From DAOTXN01 sp034435435 (GTDB lineage Bacteria; Chloroflexota; Anaerolineae; S140-20), in the NCBI GenBank assembly GCA_034435435.1, contig DAOTXN010000109.1:1-64000 (forward strand): a stretch of DNA of 64,000 nt. The letters are read 5' to 3'. Below, one piece after another: positions 42,921 through 51,191 of the stretch (position 1 is its first letter; each line of letters starts with the position of its first letter). The translations under genes and the position numbers were made by a program. The notes beneath the pieces were generated by a model. That model saw only the letters and a list, made by a program, of their open reading frames with translations, searched no databases and was not told the origin of the DNA.

Positions 42921-43520
42921 CTACTCCAAAACCGAACCGGTCACACTGTCGATTTGTACGATGTGGTGTTGACCGGTTGAAGAGCCGACCACCGTCCAGA
43001 TCGGATGCGTGTTTTCCGTCGATGTGCGCAGCTTGAGACTGATCGACACTTGCTCGTGCCGGCGCACAAAATCGCCGCCGCTATGCTGCCACCAGGTCTG
43101 GAAAGCCTGGGTGCTGTCAATTTGCCACTGGTCGAGCGATAGCTCCGGCAGAGGCCTGGGCGTCAGTCCTGTTCTCAATCGCTGGGCCGCGCCGTTGACC
43201 ACGCGGATCGTCGCCAACTGCTGCTGCGCTGGCGAGTAGAATAGAAAACTCCAACGGTCGCGTTTGAGGATGCCGCCGGGTCCCAAATCGTCCCACACGA
43301 TCTCGGCCGCAGAAAGATAGGCGTCCGCCTGCCAGTCCTGCGCCGCCTGCTGGGCGATGGGGAGCACGAGTTTGGCCTGGGCTTCTTGTTCCAGCAAAAA
43401 GGCCGGCGGGGGGGGCGTGGGCGGCGCGGCGGGCACCTGGAGCTGAAAGAGCAGCACGCCAAAGATGACCAGGATAAAGAGCAACAGCCCGATGACTACT
43501 CCCCATTGCGTGCGCGTCAT
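42921..43520 (-). CDS. Membrane-anchored protein of unknown function
   Basis: A 199-aa protein with one N-terminal membrane helix (WGVVIGLLLFILVIFGVLLF, about 6-25), a Pro-rich spacer (PAAPPTPPPP) and an extracytoplasmic domain of about 150 residues. I do not recognise the family; the pattern AAEIVWDDLGPGGILKRDRWSFLFYSP followed by short strands and a final HHIVQIDSVTGSVLE suggests a PepSY-like fold (weak inference). It is 9 bp from the beta-propeller gene upstream and belongs to the same transcript. Confidence 0.65.
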   Translation of the reverse strand: MTRTQWGVVIGLLLFILVIFGVLLFQLQVPAAPPTPPPPAFLLEQEAQAKLVLPIAQQAAQDWQADAYLSAAEIVWDDLGPGGILKRDRWSFLFYSPAQQQLATIRVVNGAAQRLRTGLTPRPLPELSLDQWQIDSTQAFQTWWQHSGGDFVRRHEQVSISLKLRTSTENTHPIWTVVGSSTGQHHIVQIDSVTGSVLE

Positions 43521-43528
43521 CTCTCACC

Positions 43529-45115
43529 TCATTCCTCTTCTGGGTAAGCGTTCAAGGCCACAACGGGCAGGTAGACGTACTGATAAATCGGGCAAACGAC
43601 GGTGCTGTTATAATGGTTATTGTACAACACCTGCCAAAAGTCGCTTGCGACGGGGTCTTGTTCGTGATAGGCAGCGTGCAGATGGGCATTCGAAGTGTCG
43701 AAAGACAGGATGTCGTTCAGGTCGCCCACGGGGGCCAGCCGGACGCCGGCCGAGTCTACGCTCATGTCTACGGCGCCCTCACACAATCCGGTGGCGAGGG
43801 TGATGGGTGTGCCGGTCCACGCAATATAGCCCTCGGCGTCGCTGCCGGGCTGAGTGGCATAATCCCAAAAGACCTTGTGAGCGACTTCTGAATTGATGGA
43901 AGCCAGACCTTCTTCGCCGCCTCCGCCCAACTCGGCTTTGTAATGCCAGGCCAGCACCGGCACGGACACACCTTGGGTGCCGGATGGCGCTACGCTGATT
44001 TCCGGGCGAAGATGGTGCACCCACTCGACGCCTGCAAAGCAATACACACTCTGGCTTTCACTGGATCTAAAGACCTGTGTGCCCGTATAAATAGAGCGGC
44101 CGAATTCATCGCCTTGTGGATAGGCGTGAACCCCTCGCCAAATGTTGCCATTGTCTGCGGAATAACGGTATCCGATCGCATAGCTGCATAGCCGCCACAC
44201 TCCCCCTACCTTGTCGTCGAGGGATAAAAAGTCCCACGCCGCGTACACGTCAGCGCCTCGAGCTGCGATGGAGGGGTTGCGCGCCCGATAGTCCTCGGCG
44301 GACCAGTTCCCCAACAGTTCCAAGTCGGACCATCCCCCGGCGCCTGTGGCGCGCCGGGCATAGGACACGATGGAATCAACGTGGGTCGGGTCCTGCCAGT
44401 CGATCCATACCAGGTGGATCCATCCGTTGGCATGGGCGATGCGCGGGCTTTCTACGTCGTCATGGTCGGGCAGCAGCTCGGCCAATCTCCACCCGCTGCC
44501 TTCTTGGCGCGAATAGTACAGCTCGTTCAATGTGATTTCCGGGGCGATCTTGTGGCCCAGCACCCACACCACGTGAGGGGTACCTGCATCATCCACAGCG
44601 ACGTCGACCTGCAAGGCGGTGTCTTCCCCAGACACGATGGTAATGGTAGTCCAGGCCGGGTTGCACACGTATAGGTTGTCCGGCGGCTGCGGCGCGCACG
44701 TGGTGTGATATAGAGTCGTCTGGTTGCGTGACCAGACCACGTGGATGGTCTCTCCAAAAGTCGCCACGGCCGCGGCGTACACGGTTTGCGTATCAATGGT
44801 CACGACCGTCCATTGCGCGGCGCTGTTGGAGGTCCAGGCCAGTCGCAGCCGGCCGTTTTGCTTGGGTTCTACGGTTTCGTCGCTTTCGGTCCACACCACG
44901 GCCACCAGGCCATTGCTCCCCACGGCGATGTCCGGATAAGCGGCAAACCAATCATCGGTAGAGACAATCTTGCGCTTGAACTCGGCGATCTGGGGCGCGG
45001 CAGTAGAGGCGCTGACCAGGACGACCGCCGCGGTCAGGAGCAGGCCGCTGAGCGCCGCGACCAGCCAGCCGTGCCGCAAGAGGATGAACTTGACGGTTTC
45101 CGCGCTTTTCATCAC
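43529..45115 (-). CDS. Sialidase-like beta-propeller surface protein
   Basis: A 528-aa exported protein with an N-terminal signal anchor (WLVAALSGLLLTAAVVLVSA, about 17-36). Six or more repeats contain the words VVWTESDE, HVVWSRNQT, PHVVWVLGH, IHLVWIDWQDP and VYAAWDF, the pattern of exo-alpha-sialidase/BNR-like propellers. The classic Asp-box SxDxGxTW is not clear, so enzyme activity is doubtful and binding is more likely. The C terminus ends VYLPVVALNAYPEEE, related to the LPVVL motif of the secreted protein at 16754. Confidence 0.75.
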   Translation of the reverse strand: MMKSAETVKFILLRHGWLVAALSGLLLTAAVVLVSASTAAPQIAEFKRKIVSTDDWFAAYPDIAVGSNGLVAVVWTESDETVEPKQNGRLRLAWTSNSAAQWTVVTIDTQTVYAAAVATFGETIHVVWSRNQTTLYHTTCAPQPPDNLYVCNPAWTTITIVSGEDTALQVDVAVDDAGTPHVVWVLGHKIAPEITLNELYYSRQEGSGWRLAELLPDHDDVESPRIAHANGWIHLVWIDWQDPTHVDSIVSYARRATGAGGWSDLELLGNWSAEDYRARNPSIAARGADVYAAWDFLSLDDKVGGVWRLCSYAIGYRYSADNGNIWRGVHAYPQGDEFGRSIYTGTQVFRSSESQSVYCFAGVEWVHHLRPEISVAPSGTQGVSVPVLAWHYKAELGGGGEEGLASINSEVAHKVFWDYATQPGSDAEGYIAWTGTPITLATGLCEGAVDMSVDSAGVRLAPVGDLNDILSFDTSNAHLHAAYHEQDPVASDFWQVLYNNHYNSTVVCPIYQYVYLPVVALNAYPEEE

Positions 45116-45127
45116 TCTATCCTTACC

Positions 45128-48100
45128 TTATTGCAGCAGCATATCCACGCCATAGTTGCGCTCGTCGGCGACGACCGTGACTTCGGTCGTGCCGGTATAC
45201 AGCACATCCGCGATCCACACTTCGGCGTAGAGGGTATAGGTTCCCGGCGGCACGTTATAAAAGTGATACGTGCTGTCGTGGATGGTCTGGGTGCGATAGA
45301 TCTCACCCCCGGCCGCATACGCCCACACCTGGATGCCGGGCATGAGGGTGGGCCTTTGGCCCAGGAGCACTTCGATCAGCCCGCCGATGGAGGCCGTGCC
45401 GGGTACGTCTTCGGGGATGGGCTGCATGGTGCAGATGTCAAAGCGCACGTCATCAATATAGAAATAGGTGCCCGGCGCCACGTTGTCGTGGTCGGCGTAA
45501 AAGTAAACCTGGATGTTTTGCTCGGCCAGGTCGGCAAAACCGTTGCCGGGCAGAAAAGTCTCGACGCTGACCACGTTTTGCATATAAATGGGTGTACTGG
45601 TGTCGCCGTTAGCCAGAGGGATGCCCTCGGTGATCGTAACGCCGCCCGAATTGCGGATGGCCAGGTAGAAATGGTCATCCGGGTCGGGGGTTGATCCTTC
45701 TGGCTCGGGTTTGACGAATTGCCAATAGGTGAGCGTGCCCTCGGTGGTGGGAAGTGTACCGCCGGGCACCGCGATATCCGCCTGGTAAGCCCAGGGCAAT
45801 AGCTTGCGATATTCGGGCCTGGGGCCGGTGCTGGCCCGGAATTGCAGCGCAAAGTTGCCCGCATGGACTTTGTCGGAAGCGTGAAAGGTGTCGACGTTGC
45901 GCTCCCACGGCGGCGTGATGTCGCTGGCTTCAAAGTTGCCCAACTCGATGGTTTGCACGCATTCCTGGAAGCCGGGGGGCAGTTCTTCCGGCGGAATGAC
46001 GGGTGGGATTTCGTCACCGGCCTCGCCCGGGCAGAACAAAAAGTCGTCAAAGTTGGCGTCGTCGGTGCTGGAGCTGCTGTAGGAAGAGACGGCCATGCCG
46101 ATGTACACATCCTCGCCCAGATCAGCGGTGGCCGAACCGGCGTAGGTCCAACTGGCGCCGTCGAGAGAGTAATAGGTGGCAATGGTGTCGCCGCTGCGTA
46201 CCATGCGCACCCACTGGGGTAGGGCGCCGTTATTCGTGTTGCTGGCATAGCTCGATAGGCCGCCGCCGCCATTTTCGGCGCGATAGCCAAAGCGAAGGCC
46301 ATAGCTCCGGCTTTTCACGGCGATCACGTCGGCGCTGTCTGTAGACAGGTTATCGCGCACCATCAGACCCCCGGAAGAGTATGCGGCCAAATCCGGTCCC
46401 CAGTTGATTTTGAGCGTGGCGAGAAAGTTCCCGCTGACTTGCTGGTAGGTGTAGTGGAAATTGTCGCTGCTCCACAGAGTAGAGCCGTTGCCGACGACAG
46501 TCATCGTGCCGCCGGATTTATTGCTGGAACCGGGCAGCGTGCTGCCGATGTCCGCGTCGCTCCAAGTAGTGGTGCTGTCCGCCTCAAAGTCGTCGCTGAA
46601 ATCCACGCAGGTGTCAAAATCGCCTACGACCGGACAGAGGTCAAAATCGTCTACGTTGCCCGTGGACGAGCCGCTCGTCGTGTACGAAGCTCCCGCGATG
46701 CCCACGTACACCGTTGCGGGCAGGGTGGGGATATTGGTCCCTTTGGTTGACAGGCCCCCGGCCGTCCAGTTGGTGCCATCGTAAGAATAAAAGACCGAGA
46801 TGCCCGTGCCCATGCGGATGAATCGCACCCAGGTAGGCACGCCGCTGGCTACCGAGCTAGAGCTAGTGCTTCCACCGGCTGTGGTGCGATATTGGAACTG
46901 CAGGCCTGAATCTCTGAGCTTGGTCATAGCCACCATGGGGCTGTTGTCGTTCAGGCTGGCGCGCACCATCAACCCGATGCGGGCGTTAGAGTTGCTGGTG
47001 GGCGCAGAGTTGATCTTGAGCGTCGCCACAAAGTCGCCGGTGAACGCTTGATAGAAAAAGGTGGCCCTGTCGGAGCTGCTGCCAATGCGGCTGCCGCTGG
47101 TACGGACGGTCAGCGTGCTCTCACCGTCGATTTCTTCGATGTACTGATCGTGGGTCGAGGCGTTCCATTGTACTTCGGACCATTTCGGATCCACAACGGG
47201 ATCGTCAAAGTGGTCGCTTTGCTCGCTACAGAGGATGGCCCCGGCTCGCACACTTTCCGGGCCAAAGATGTTGTTGGTTTCATTTTGCTCGGCCACCCAA
47301 TCAGAGGTATCCACTTGAGCCCAAACTTCGTGCATACCGCCGCCGTAGAGCGTGACGACGTGGGTAACGACTTGCGTTTCGAACGGACCAATGTCCTCTA
47401 TCCACTGCTTGCTGTTGCCGGGCCGGTTGGTGATGGGTGGGTAAGGTGGATCGATGTACAAGTCCACGTCGAAAAAGCCGCTCACGTAACCAGCAGTGAG
47501 ATTGGCGACCTCTACGGTCATGGTGGTTTCGAGATTGGGCGTAATAGGCTCGGTCCAGCCAATGTGGGTCACGACCAGGTCTGGCGCCGGGGGTACGACC
47601 GTGATGGGGGCCGAGCGTGCGATAAAGTTGCCAAATAGCTGCGTCTCGACGTAATAAATTCCGGCTTGGACAGAAGGCACGTTGTACGGAATATTCAGTT
47701 TGAAACCGCTGTCGTCAACCGTCACGGTGGACGAGATAACCTCGACCAGCGCCTCGTTGCTGTCTATCCAGCGTAGTTCGAAAGCGCCAAAGCCCACCGG
47801 ATGCTGGTTGACGTCGATCAAGATGGCCTGGGTGGGCGTGACGACGTAATTGGACACGGTGATAAACGGGCCGGTCGGGGTGGCTGTGGGGGTGTGAGGC
47901 GGTGTGCCCACCGGCGTGGAAGTGCCCGAACTGGTCGCGGAGGGCGTGATGGGCGTGGGCGTGTGGGTTTCATCTATCTCTTCGCCGGGCGTTTTTGTGA
48001 GTTCTTCGCCCCACTCGACCGTGGGTAGGACGGGGGGCGGCGGCAGGATGGGCGGCGCTACGTTACCGAACCCGGCCTGGGTGCCTTCATTGATCATCTC

Positions 48101-48700
48101 TACCTGAGCCACGACCCGCACCTGGGGCACAATGGCGCTGAAAAGCGGGTCCAGCAATTTGACGTTGTGCGCGACCTGCACACGAACGGACAAGCCGGGC
48201 AGGCCGGGGTGGTCCATGAGTCCGTTGGCCGAGTCATACCAGGGCACCTCGGAATCCCATCCCCCCTCAGGCTCCTCGAAGCTGGAGAATCCCCACACCT
48301 GGACGCCGAAAAAGTTGTCCTCGCTGGCGTTGGTCTTAAAGTCATCCGGGGTAATGGACGGATTATCGCGATCAAAGCGCAGTCCCACAGCGCTTTCGAC
48401 GGCGTGCCACTTGATCAACTCGGCGCGCCGCCGCCAATAATCTTCCTCTGTCTCATTGGGACTACAGACGATACCATGTTCGTCGGCCGTCACACCGTCG
48501 CAAGGGGTATCGGCGTCGATCCATCCCCTTTCTGGGTTGTACGTGACGGCCCAACGCGCTGCCTCGCGGGCGGCGTGTTGCACGGTTAGATAGCCTTGAA
48601 AGATGAGGGCCGTCTCGATGATAGCCAGGATCACCAGCAACAGCACCGGCGCGAGGAGGGCAAATTCGACCAATCCCTGTCCCTTTTGTCGCTTTAACAT
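45128..48700 (-). CDS. TadE pseudopilin fused to a giant adhesin-like head
   Basis: A 1,190-aa protein. Residues 1-60 are a TadE N terminus (basic leader MLKRQK, then GQGLVEFALLAPVLLLVILAIIE and HAAREAARWAV). After about residue 250 come a Thr/Pro linker, an Ig-like region (about 285-375) and a CARDB domain (about 375-490). Two concanavalin-like DUF1349-type domains follow (about 500-690 and 700-880, with repeated FVATLKIN, GLMVRASLN and FYSYDGTNWT or YYSLDGASWT). The end has a jelly-roll-like region and a small carboxypeptidase-regulatory-like domain. The fusion implies a pilus-tip or minor-pilin adhesin. It heads the operon downstream of flp. Confidence 0.85.
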   Translation of the reverse strand: MLKRQKGQGLVEFALLAPVLLLVILAIIETALIFQGYLTVQHAAREAARWAVTYNPERGWIDADTPCDGVTADEHGIVCSPNETEEDYWRRRAELIKWHAVESAVGLRFDRDNPSITPDDFKTNASEDNFFGVQVWGFSSFEEPEGGWDSEVPWYDSANGLMDHPGLPGLSVRVQVAHNVKLLDPLFSAIVPQVRVVAQVEMINEGTQAGFGNVAPPILPPPPVLPTVEWGEELTKTPGEEIDETHTPTPITPSATSSGTSTPVGTPPHTPTATPTGPFITVSNYVVTPTQAILIDVNQHPVGFGAFELRWIDSNEALVEVISSTVTVDDSGFKLNIPYNVPSVQAGIYYVETQLFGNFIARSAPITVVPPAPDLVVTHIGWTEPITPNLETTMTVEVANLTAGYVSGFFDVDLYIDPPYPPITNRPGNSKQWIEDIGPFETQVVTHVVTLYGGGMHEVWAQVDTSDWVAEQNETNNIFGPESVRAGAILCSEQSDHFDDPVVDPKWSEVQWNASTHDQYIEEIDGESTLTVRTSGSRIGSSSDRATFFYQAFTGDFVATLKINSAPTSNSNARIGLMVRASLNDNSPMVAMTKLRDSGLQFQYRTTAGGSTSSSSVASGVPTWVRFIRMGTGISVFYSYDGTNWTAGGLSTKGTNIPTLPATVYVGIAGASYTTSGSSTGNVDDFDLCPVVGDFDTCVDFSDDFEADSTTTWSDADIGSTLPGSSNKSGGTMTVVGNGSTLWSSDNFHYTYQQVSGNFLATLKINWGPDLAAYSSGGLMVRDNLSTDSADVIAVKSRSYGLRFGYRAENGGGGLSSYASNTNNGALPQWVRMVRSGDTIATYYSLDGASWTYAGSATADLGEDVYIGMAVSSYSSSSTDDANFDDFLFCPGEAGDEIPPVIPPEELPPGFQECVQTIELGNFEASDITPPWERNVDTFHASDKVHAGNFALQFRASTGPRPEYRKLLPWAYQADIAVPGGTLPTTEGTLTYWQFVKPEPEGSTPDPDDHFYLAIRNSGGVTITEGIPLANGDTSTPIYMQNVVSVETFLPGNGFADLAEQNIQVYFYADHDNVAPGTYFYIDDVRFDICTMQPIPEDVPGTASIGGLIEVLLGQRPTLMPGIQVWAYAAGGEIYRTQTIHDSTYHFYNVPPGTYTLYAEVWIADVLYTGTTEVTVVADERNYGVDMLLQ

Positions 48701-48779
48701 CGGCGCACCTCTCTACAGCAACCAAAAACCCATCTGGGTTGATGTGTGGCGGGCATTAATTTGAGTAATGATTAGATTT

Positions 48780-48808
48780 ATTATAGCGGCGAGCCAGGAG
48801 CTTAGCAA
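48780..48808 (-). promoter_or_regulatory. promoter of the TadE-adhesin operon
   Basis: On the minus strand TTGCTA (48808-48803) and a perfect TATAAT (48785-48780) with a 17-bp spacer, giving a leader of about 70 nt before the start at 48700. Confidence 0.65.
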
Positions 48809-48874
48809 GGGGATGAAAGTACTATCAAGACGGCTCAGAAGGTTAGGAAACGGTTAGAAACAAGATACAGAAAG

Positions 48875-48902
48875 AAACGAGGCCGCGCCAGCGGCCTCGT
48901 TT
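48875..48902 (-). terminator. intrinsic terminator of the Flp pilin gene
   Basis: A perfect 12-bp stem (AAACGAGGCCGC with GCGGCCTCGTTT) with a 4-nt loop, followed on the minus strand by a pyrimidine tail (CTTTCTG). It isolates the flp transcript from the TadE-adhesin operon. Confidence 0.8.
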
Positions 48903-48955
48903 ACTGTCGTCAGGTGAATCATGACAATTGCGGTGCTTGGGTACACCATGCCTGG

Positions 48956-49108
48956 CTAGATGTTAAGCGCAGAAGTGATCTCGCTGAATACTTGCGCAAC
49001 TTGGTCGCCGAGCAGGGTCAGCAAAACAATCACTGCGATAGCAATCAAGACCAGAATCAAAGCATATTCAACCAATCCCTGACCTTCCTCACGAGGCAAG
49101 AACAACAT
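48956..49108 (-). CDS. Flp-type pilin (50 aa)
   Basis: A short gene below the usual ORF cut-off: ATG at 49108, TAG at 48958-48956, preceded by a strong AAAGGAGGTG ribosome-binding site. The product starts MLFLPREEGQGLVEYALIL and continues with a hydrophobic helix (VLIAIAVIVLLTLLG) and a short tail ending SEITSALNI. The G-Q-G-L-V-E-Y context with E at +5 after the cleaved glycine and the adjacent Tyr is the hallmark of Flp/Fap type IVb pilins, processed by a Tad prepilin peptidase. It has its own promoter and terminator, consistent with a highly expressed major subunit. Confidence 0.93.
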   Translation of the reverse strand: MLFLPREEGQGLVEYALILVLIAIAVIVLLTLLGDQVAQVFSEITSALNI

Positions 49109-49174
49109 TTCGGTTCACCTCCTTTCTGTATAGATTTGGATAAAAAACCAGAAAAGCTCGAATAAACTGCTTAC

Positions 49175-49203
49175 ATTATATGGATTTAGGCCAGGTCTCG
49201 CAA
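49175..49203 (-). promoter_or_regulatory. flp promoter
   Basis: On the minus strand TTGCGA (49203-49198) and a perfect TATAAT (49180-49175) with a 17-bp spacer; transcription would start about 60 nt before the flp start codon. Confidence 0.7.
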
Positions 49204-49224
49204 TAGGACTCTAGTACTGTTTGA

Positions 49225-49340
49225 CTAGCAGCCTGTCGGAGAACCCTGTCATATAGGGCCTTGTGCCCGTTTTTGCTCATTTTGCGCCCATTTTGGACGC
49301 CCACAAGGGGCTAAATTACGTCTCTCTGATAGACTGCTAG
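49225..49340. repeat. single CTAG-flanked palindromic element
   Basis: Same family as the array at 9813: left end CTAGCAGCCTGTCGGAGA, internal GGGCCTTG and GGACGCCCAC words, right end GACTGCTAG with a degenerate inverted repeat (TCTCTCTGATAGACTG). CTAG borders it at 49225-49228 and 49337-49340. The right CTAG contains the stop codon of the neighbouring minus-strand kinase gene. Confidence 0.85.
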
Positions 49341-50386
49341 GATACGGGAATCTCAAAGCTCACTTTGGTTCCCCGTCCGATGCCGCTGTCAATATCGAGT
49401 GTGCCCCCTAGCATTTCTACACGCTCTCGCAACGTGGCTAGGCCAATGGTCTTGTGCTGTTCGACAGCCTGCAACACTTCGTCTACGTCAAATCCACTGC
49501 CGTTGTCCTCAACGCTGGCGCGCACCCAAGCATTGTCTATGTCGAGTGAGATTTCGATGCTGGTGCAGTGGGCGTGTTCCCATGCATTGGTGGTTAGCTC
49601 TTGGACGACGCGAAAGATGGTGGCCTCGTTGTGCGGCTCCAGGCGACGTTCCTGGCCGGTTACGGTCAAGTTGGTTGCGATGGCGCTCTTTTCCCGAAAT
49701 CCCTCTACGTACTTTTTCAGCGTGGGGACGATTCCCAGATCGTCCAACATCATAGGGCGCAGGTCGAACATGAAACTGCGCACCTTTTGAAAAGTGGCGG
49801 TTACGGCTTCTCTCAGGCTGGCCAATTCTTCACGCGCCCGATTGGCGTCTTTGTCAAATAGGCGCTCACAGATTTCGGCCTGCAAAATGAGGTTGGTGAG
49901 CGCCTGGGCCGGGCCATCGTGCATTTCTTGCACTAGGAACTGGCGTTCGCGCTCCTGCGCTTCGATCACGCGCACAATGGCCGGCTGCGCCGGTCCGCCA
50001 GTGGCGCGCTTTTGGGTCTGTGAAAGACTCACGCCTTCGCCGGCCTCTAATAGCCGCCGTAATTGGTTGGCGAATCGCTGGAGGTTTTTTTGATCGCTTT
50101 GGAGTTTTTCAAGTTGGCCGCGCATCATGAAAAGGCGCTTTTGTGCATCCTGAAAGGCTTGGTAGGTCTTTTGAATGTCGTCGCGTGGCACGGTTTCAAA
50201 AGTGGCCTCGACCTGTTTCACCTTATTTGTAATTTGCGCATTGCGCTGGGCCAGCTTGTCCACTTCGCCGGTGCTCTGTTTGATGAGCACATCAATCTCC
50301 CGCAGCTCCAATTGGACCTGTTCGTATTCTTTGCGGCTTTCCTCGATTAGTGTCTCTAGCGGGGATTTGGTATCTTCTTCAGCCAT
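49337..50386 (-). CDS. DegS/LiaS-like sensor histidine kinase with coiled-coil input
   Basis: A 349-aa cytoplasmic kinase. The first about 130 residues are a long coiled coil (EEDTKSPLETLIEESRKEYEQVQLELREID and onward), typical of DegS. The HisKA_3 motif is ERQFLVQEMHDGPAQALTNL with the phospho-histidine near residue 158, and the HATPase has VQELTTNAWEHA, DNGSGFD and GLATLRERVEMLGG. No transmembrane segment is present. The LuxR-type regulator gene upstream ends 17 bp before its start, so they form a two-component pair. The stop codon lies in the CTAG edge of the palindromic element. Confidence 0.92.
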   Translation of the reverse strand: MAEEDTKSPLETLIEESRKEYEQVQLELREIDVLIKQSTGEVDKLAQRNAQITNKVKQVEATFETVPRDDIQKTYQAFQDAQKRLFMMRGQLEKLQSDQKNLQRFANQLRRLLEAGEGVSLSQTQKRATGGPAQPAIVRVIEAQERERQFLVQEMHDGPAQALTNLILQAEICERLFDKDANRAREELASLREAVTATFQKVRSFMFDLRPMMLDDLGIVPTLKKYVEGFREKSAIATNLTVTGQERRLEPHNEATIFRVVQELTTNAWEHAHCTSIEISLDIDNAWVRASVEDNGSGFDVDEVLQAVEQHKTIGLATLRERVEMLGGTLDIDSGIGRGTKVSFEIPVS

Positions 50387-50402
50387 ACTTTGCGGCTCCT
50401 GT

Positions 50403-51095
50403 CTAGCTTAAGGGCGCGTCTTGTAATCGCACCCAACCTCGTCTAAGAGCAAACACGGCGGCTTGCGTGCGATCTTCGACATCTAGCTTGCGCAAGATAG
50501 AGGTCATGTGGTTCTTGACCGTCTGGTGGCTGATGCCCAGGGTGTAGGCAATTTCCTTGTTGCTCAGGCCCTGTACGATCAACTTGAGTATTTCCATTTC
50601 GCGGGACGATAGAGGCAGAAATTTTTCATCCAGCTCTGTAACCAGTCCCCCAAATCGCTCAAAGGCTTCGGCCAACCAGCGCTCGATCTGCCGTCGATTC
50701 ATCAATTGTTGGCCGACCACATAGTTCCCTTGGCTAACGTGCCGTATGGTGTCGATCAGGCGCTCTGGAGAGACGTCTTTGGGATAGTAGGCCGATGCGC
50801 CTGTCCGAATGGCGTGATAAATCTGCTCGTCGTCGTCATACGCGGTCAAGATGATGATGTAGATGTGGGGAAGCTCGTTCTTGATGTGGCGCGTGGCCTG
50901 CAGACCGTTAAGAATGGGAATATTGATGTCCATCACGACGACGTCGGGTTGGAGTGATTGGGCAAAGGCTATCGCTTCTGCTCCGTCTTGGGCTTCACCG
51001 ATAACTCGTAGGTCGCTTGCTGCCGAGAGAATGTTTCGCAGACCGTCACGGAAGACCGGATGGTCGTCCACGATGAGCACCTTGATCTCGTTCAT
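50403..51095 (-). CDS. DegU/NarL-family response regulator
   Basis: A 230-aa regulator from ATG 51095. The receiver occupies 1-120 (VLIVDDHPVFRDGL, phospho-acceptor D in VVVMDINIPILNG, YPKDVSPERL). A LuxR-type helix-turn-helix occupies the C terminus (LSSREMEILKLIVQGLSNKEIAYTLGISHQTVKNHMTSILRKLDVEDRTQAA). It is paired with the DegS-like kinase. Because the pair is directly upstream of flp on the same strand, control of the surface-fibre genes is a reasonable inference. An extended -10 (TGGTATACT on the minus strand near 51151-51159) may be its promoter. Confidence 0.93.
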   Translation of the reverse strand: MNEIKVLIVDDHPVFRDGLRNILSAASDLRVIGEAQDGAEAIAFAQSLQPDVVVMDINIPILNGLQATRHIKNELPHIYIIILTAYDDDEQIYHAIRTGASAYYPKDVSPERLIDTIRHVSQGNYVVGQQLMNRRQIERWLAEAFERFGGLVTELDEKFLPLSSREMEILKLIVQGLSNKEIAYTLGISHQTVKNHMTSILRKLDVEDRTQAAVFALRRGWVRLQDAPLS

Positions 51096-51191
51096 ACGCT
51101 CGTACCTTGTTCCAGGCCCCGGGATCAATAGTTGCCAAGTACCCTGAAACAGTATACCATAAAACTTGACCCTTTGGTAGCCTGGTTGCTT

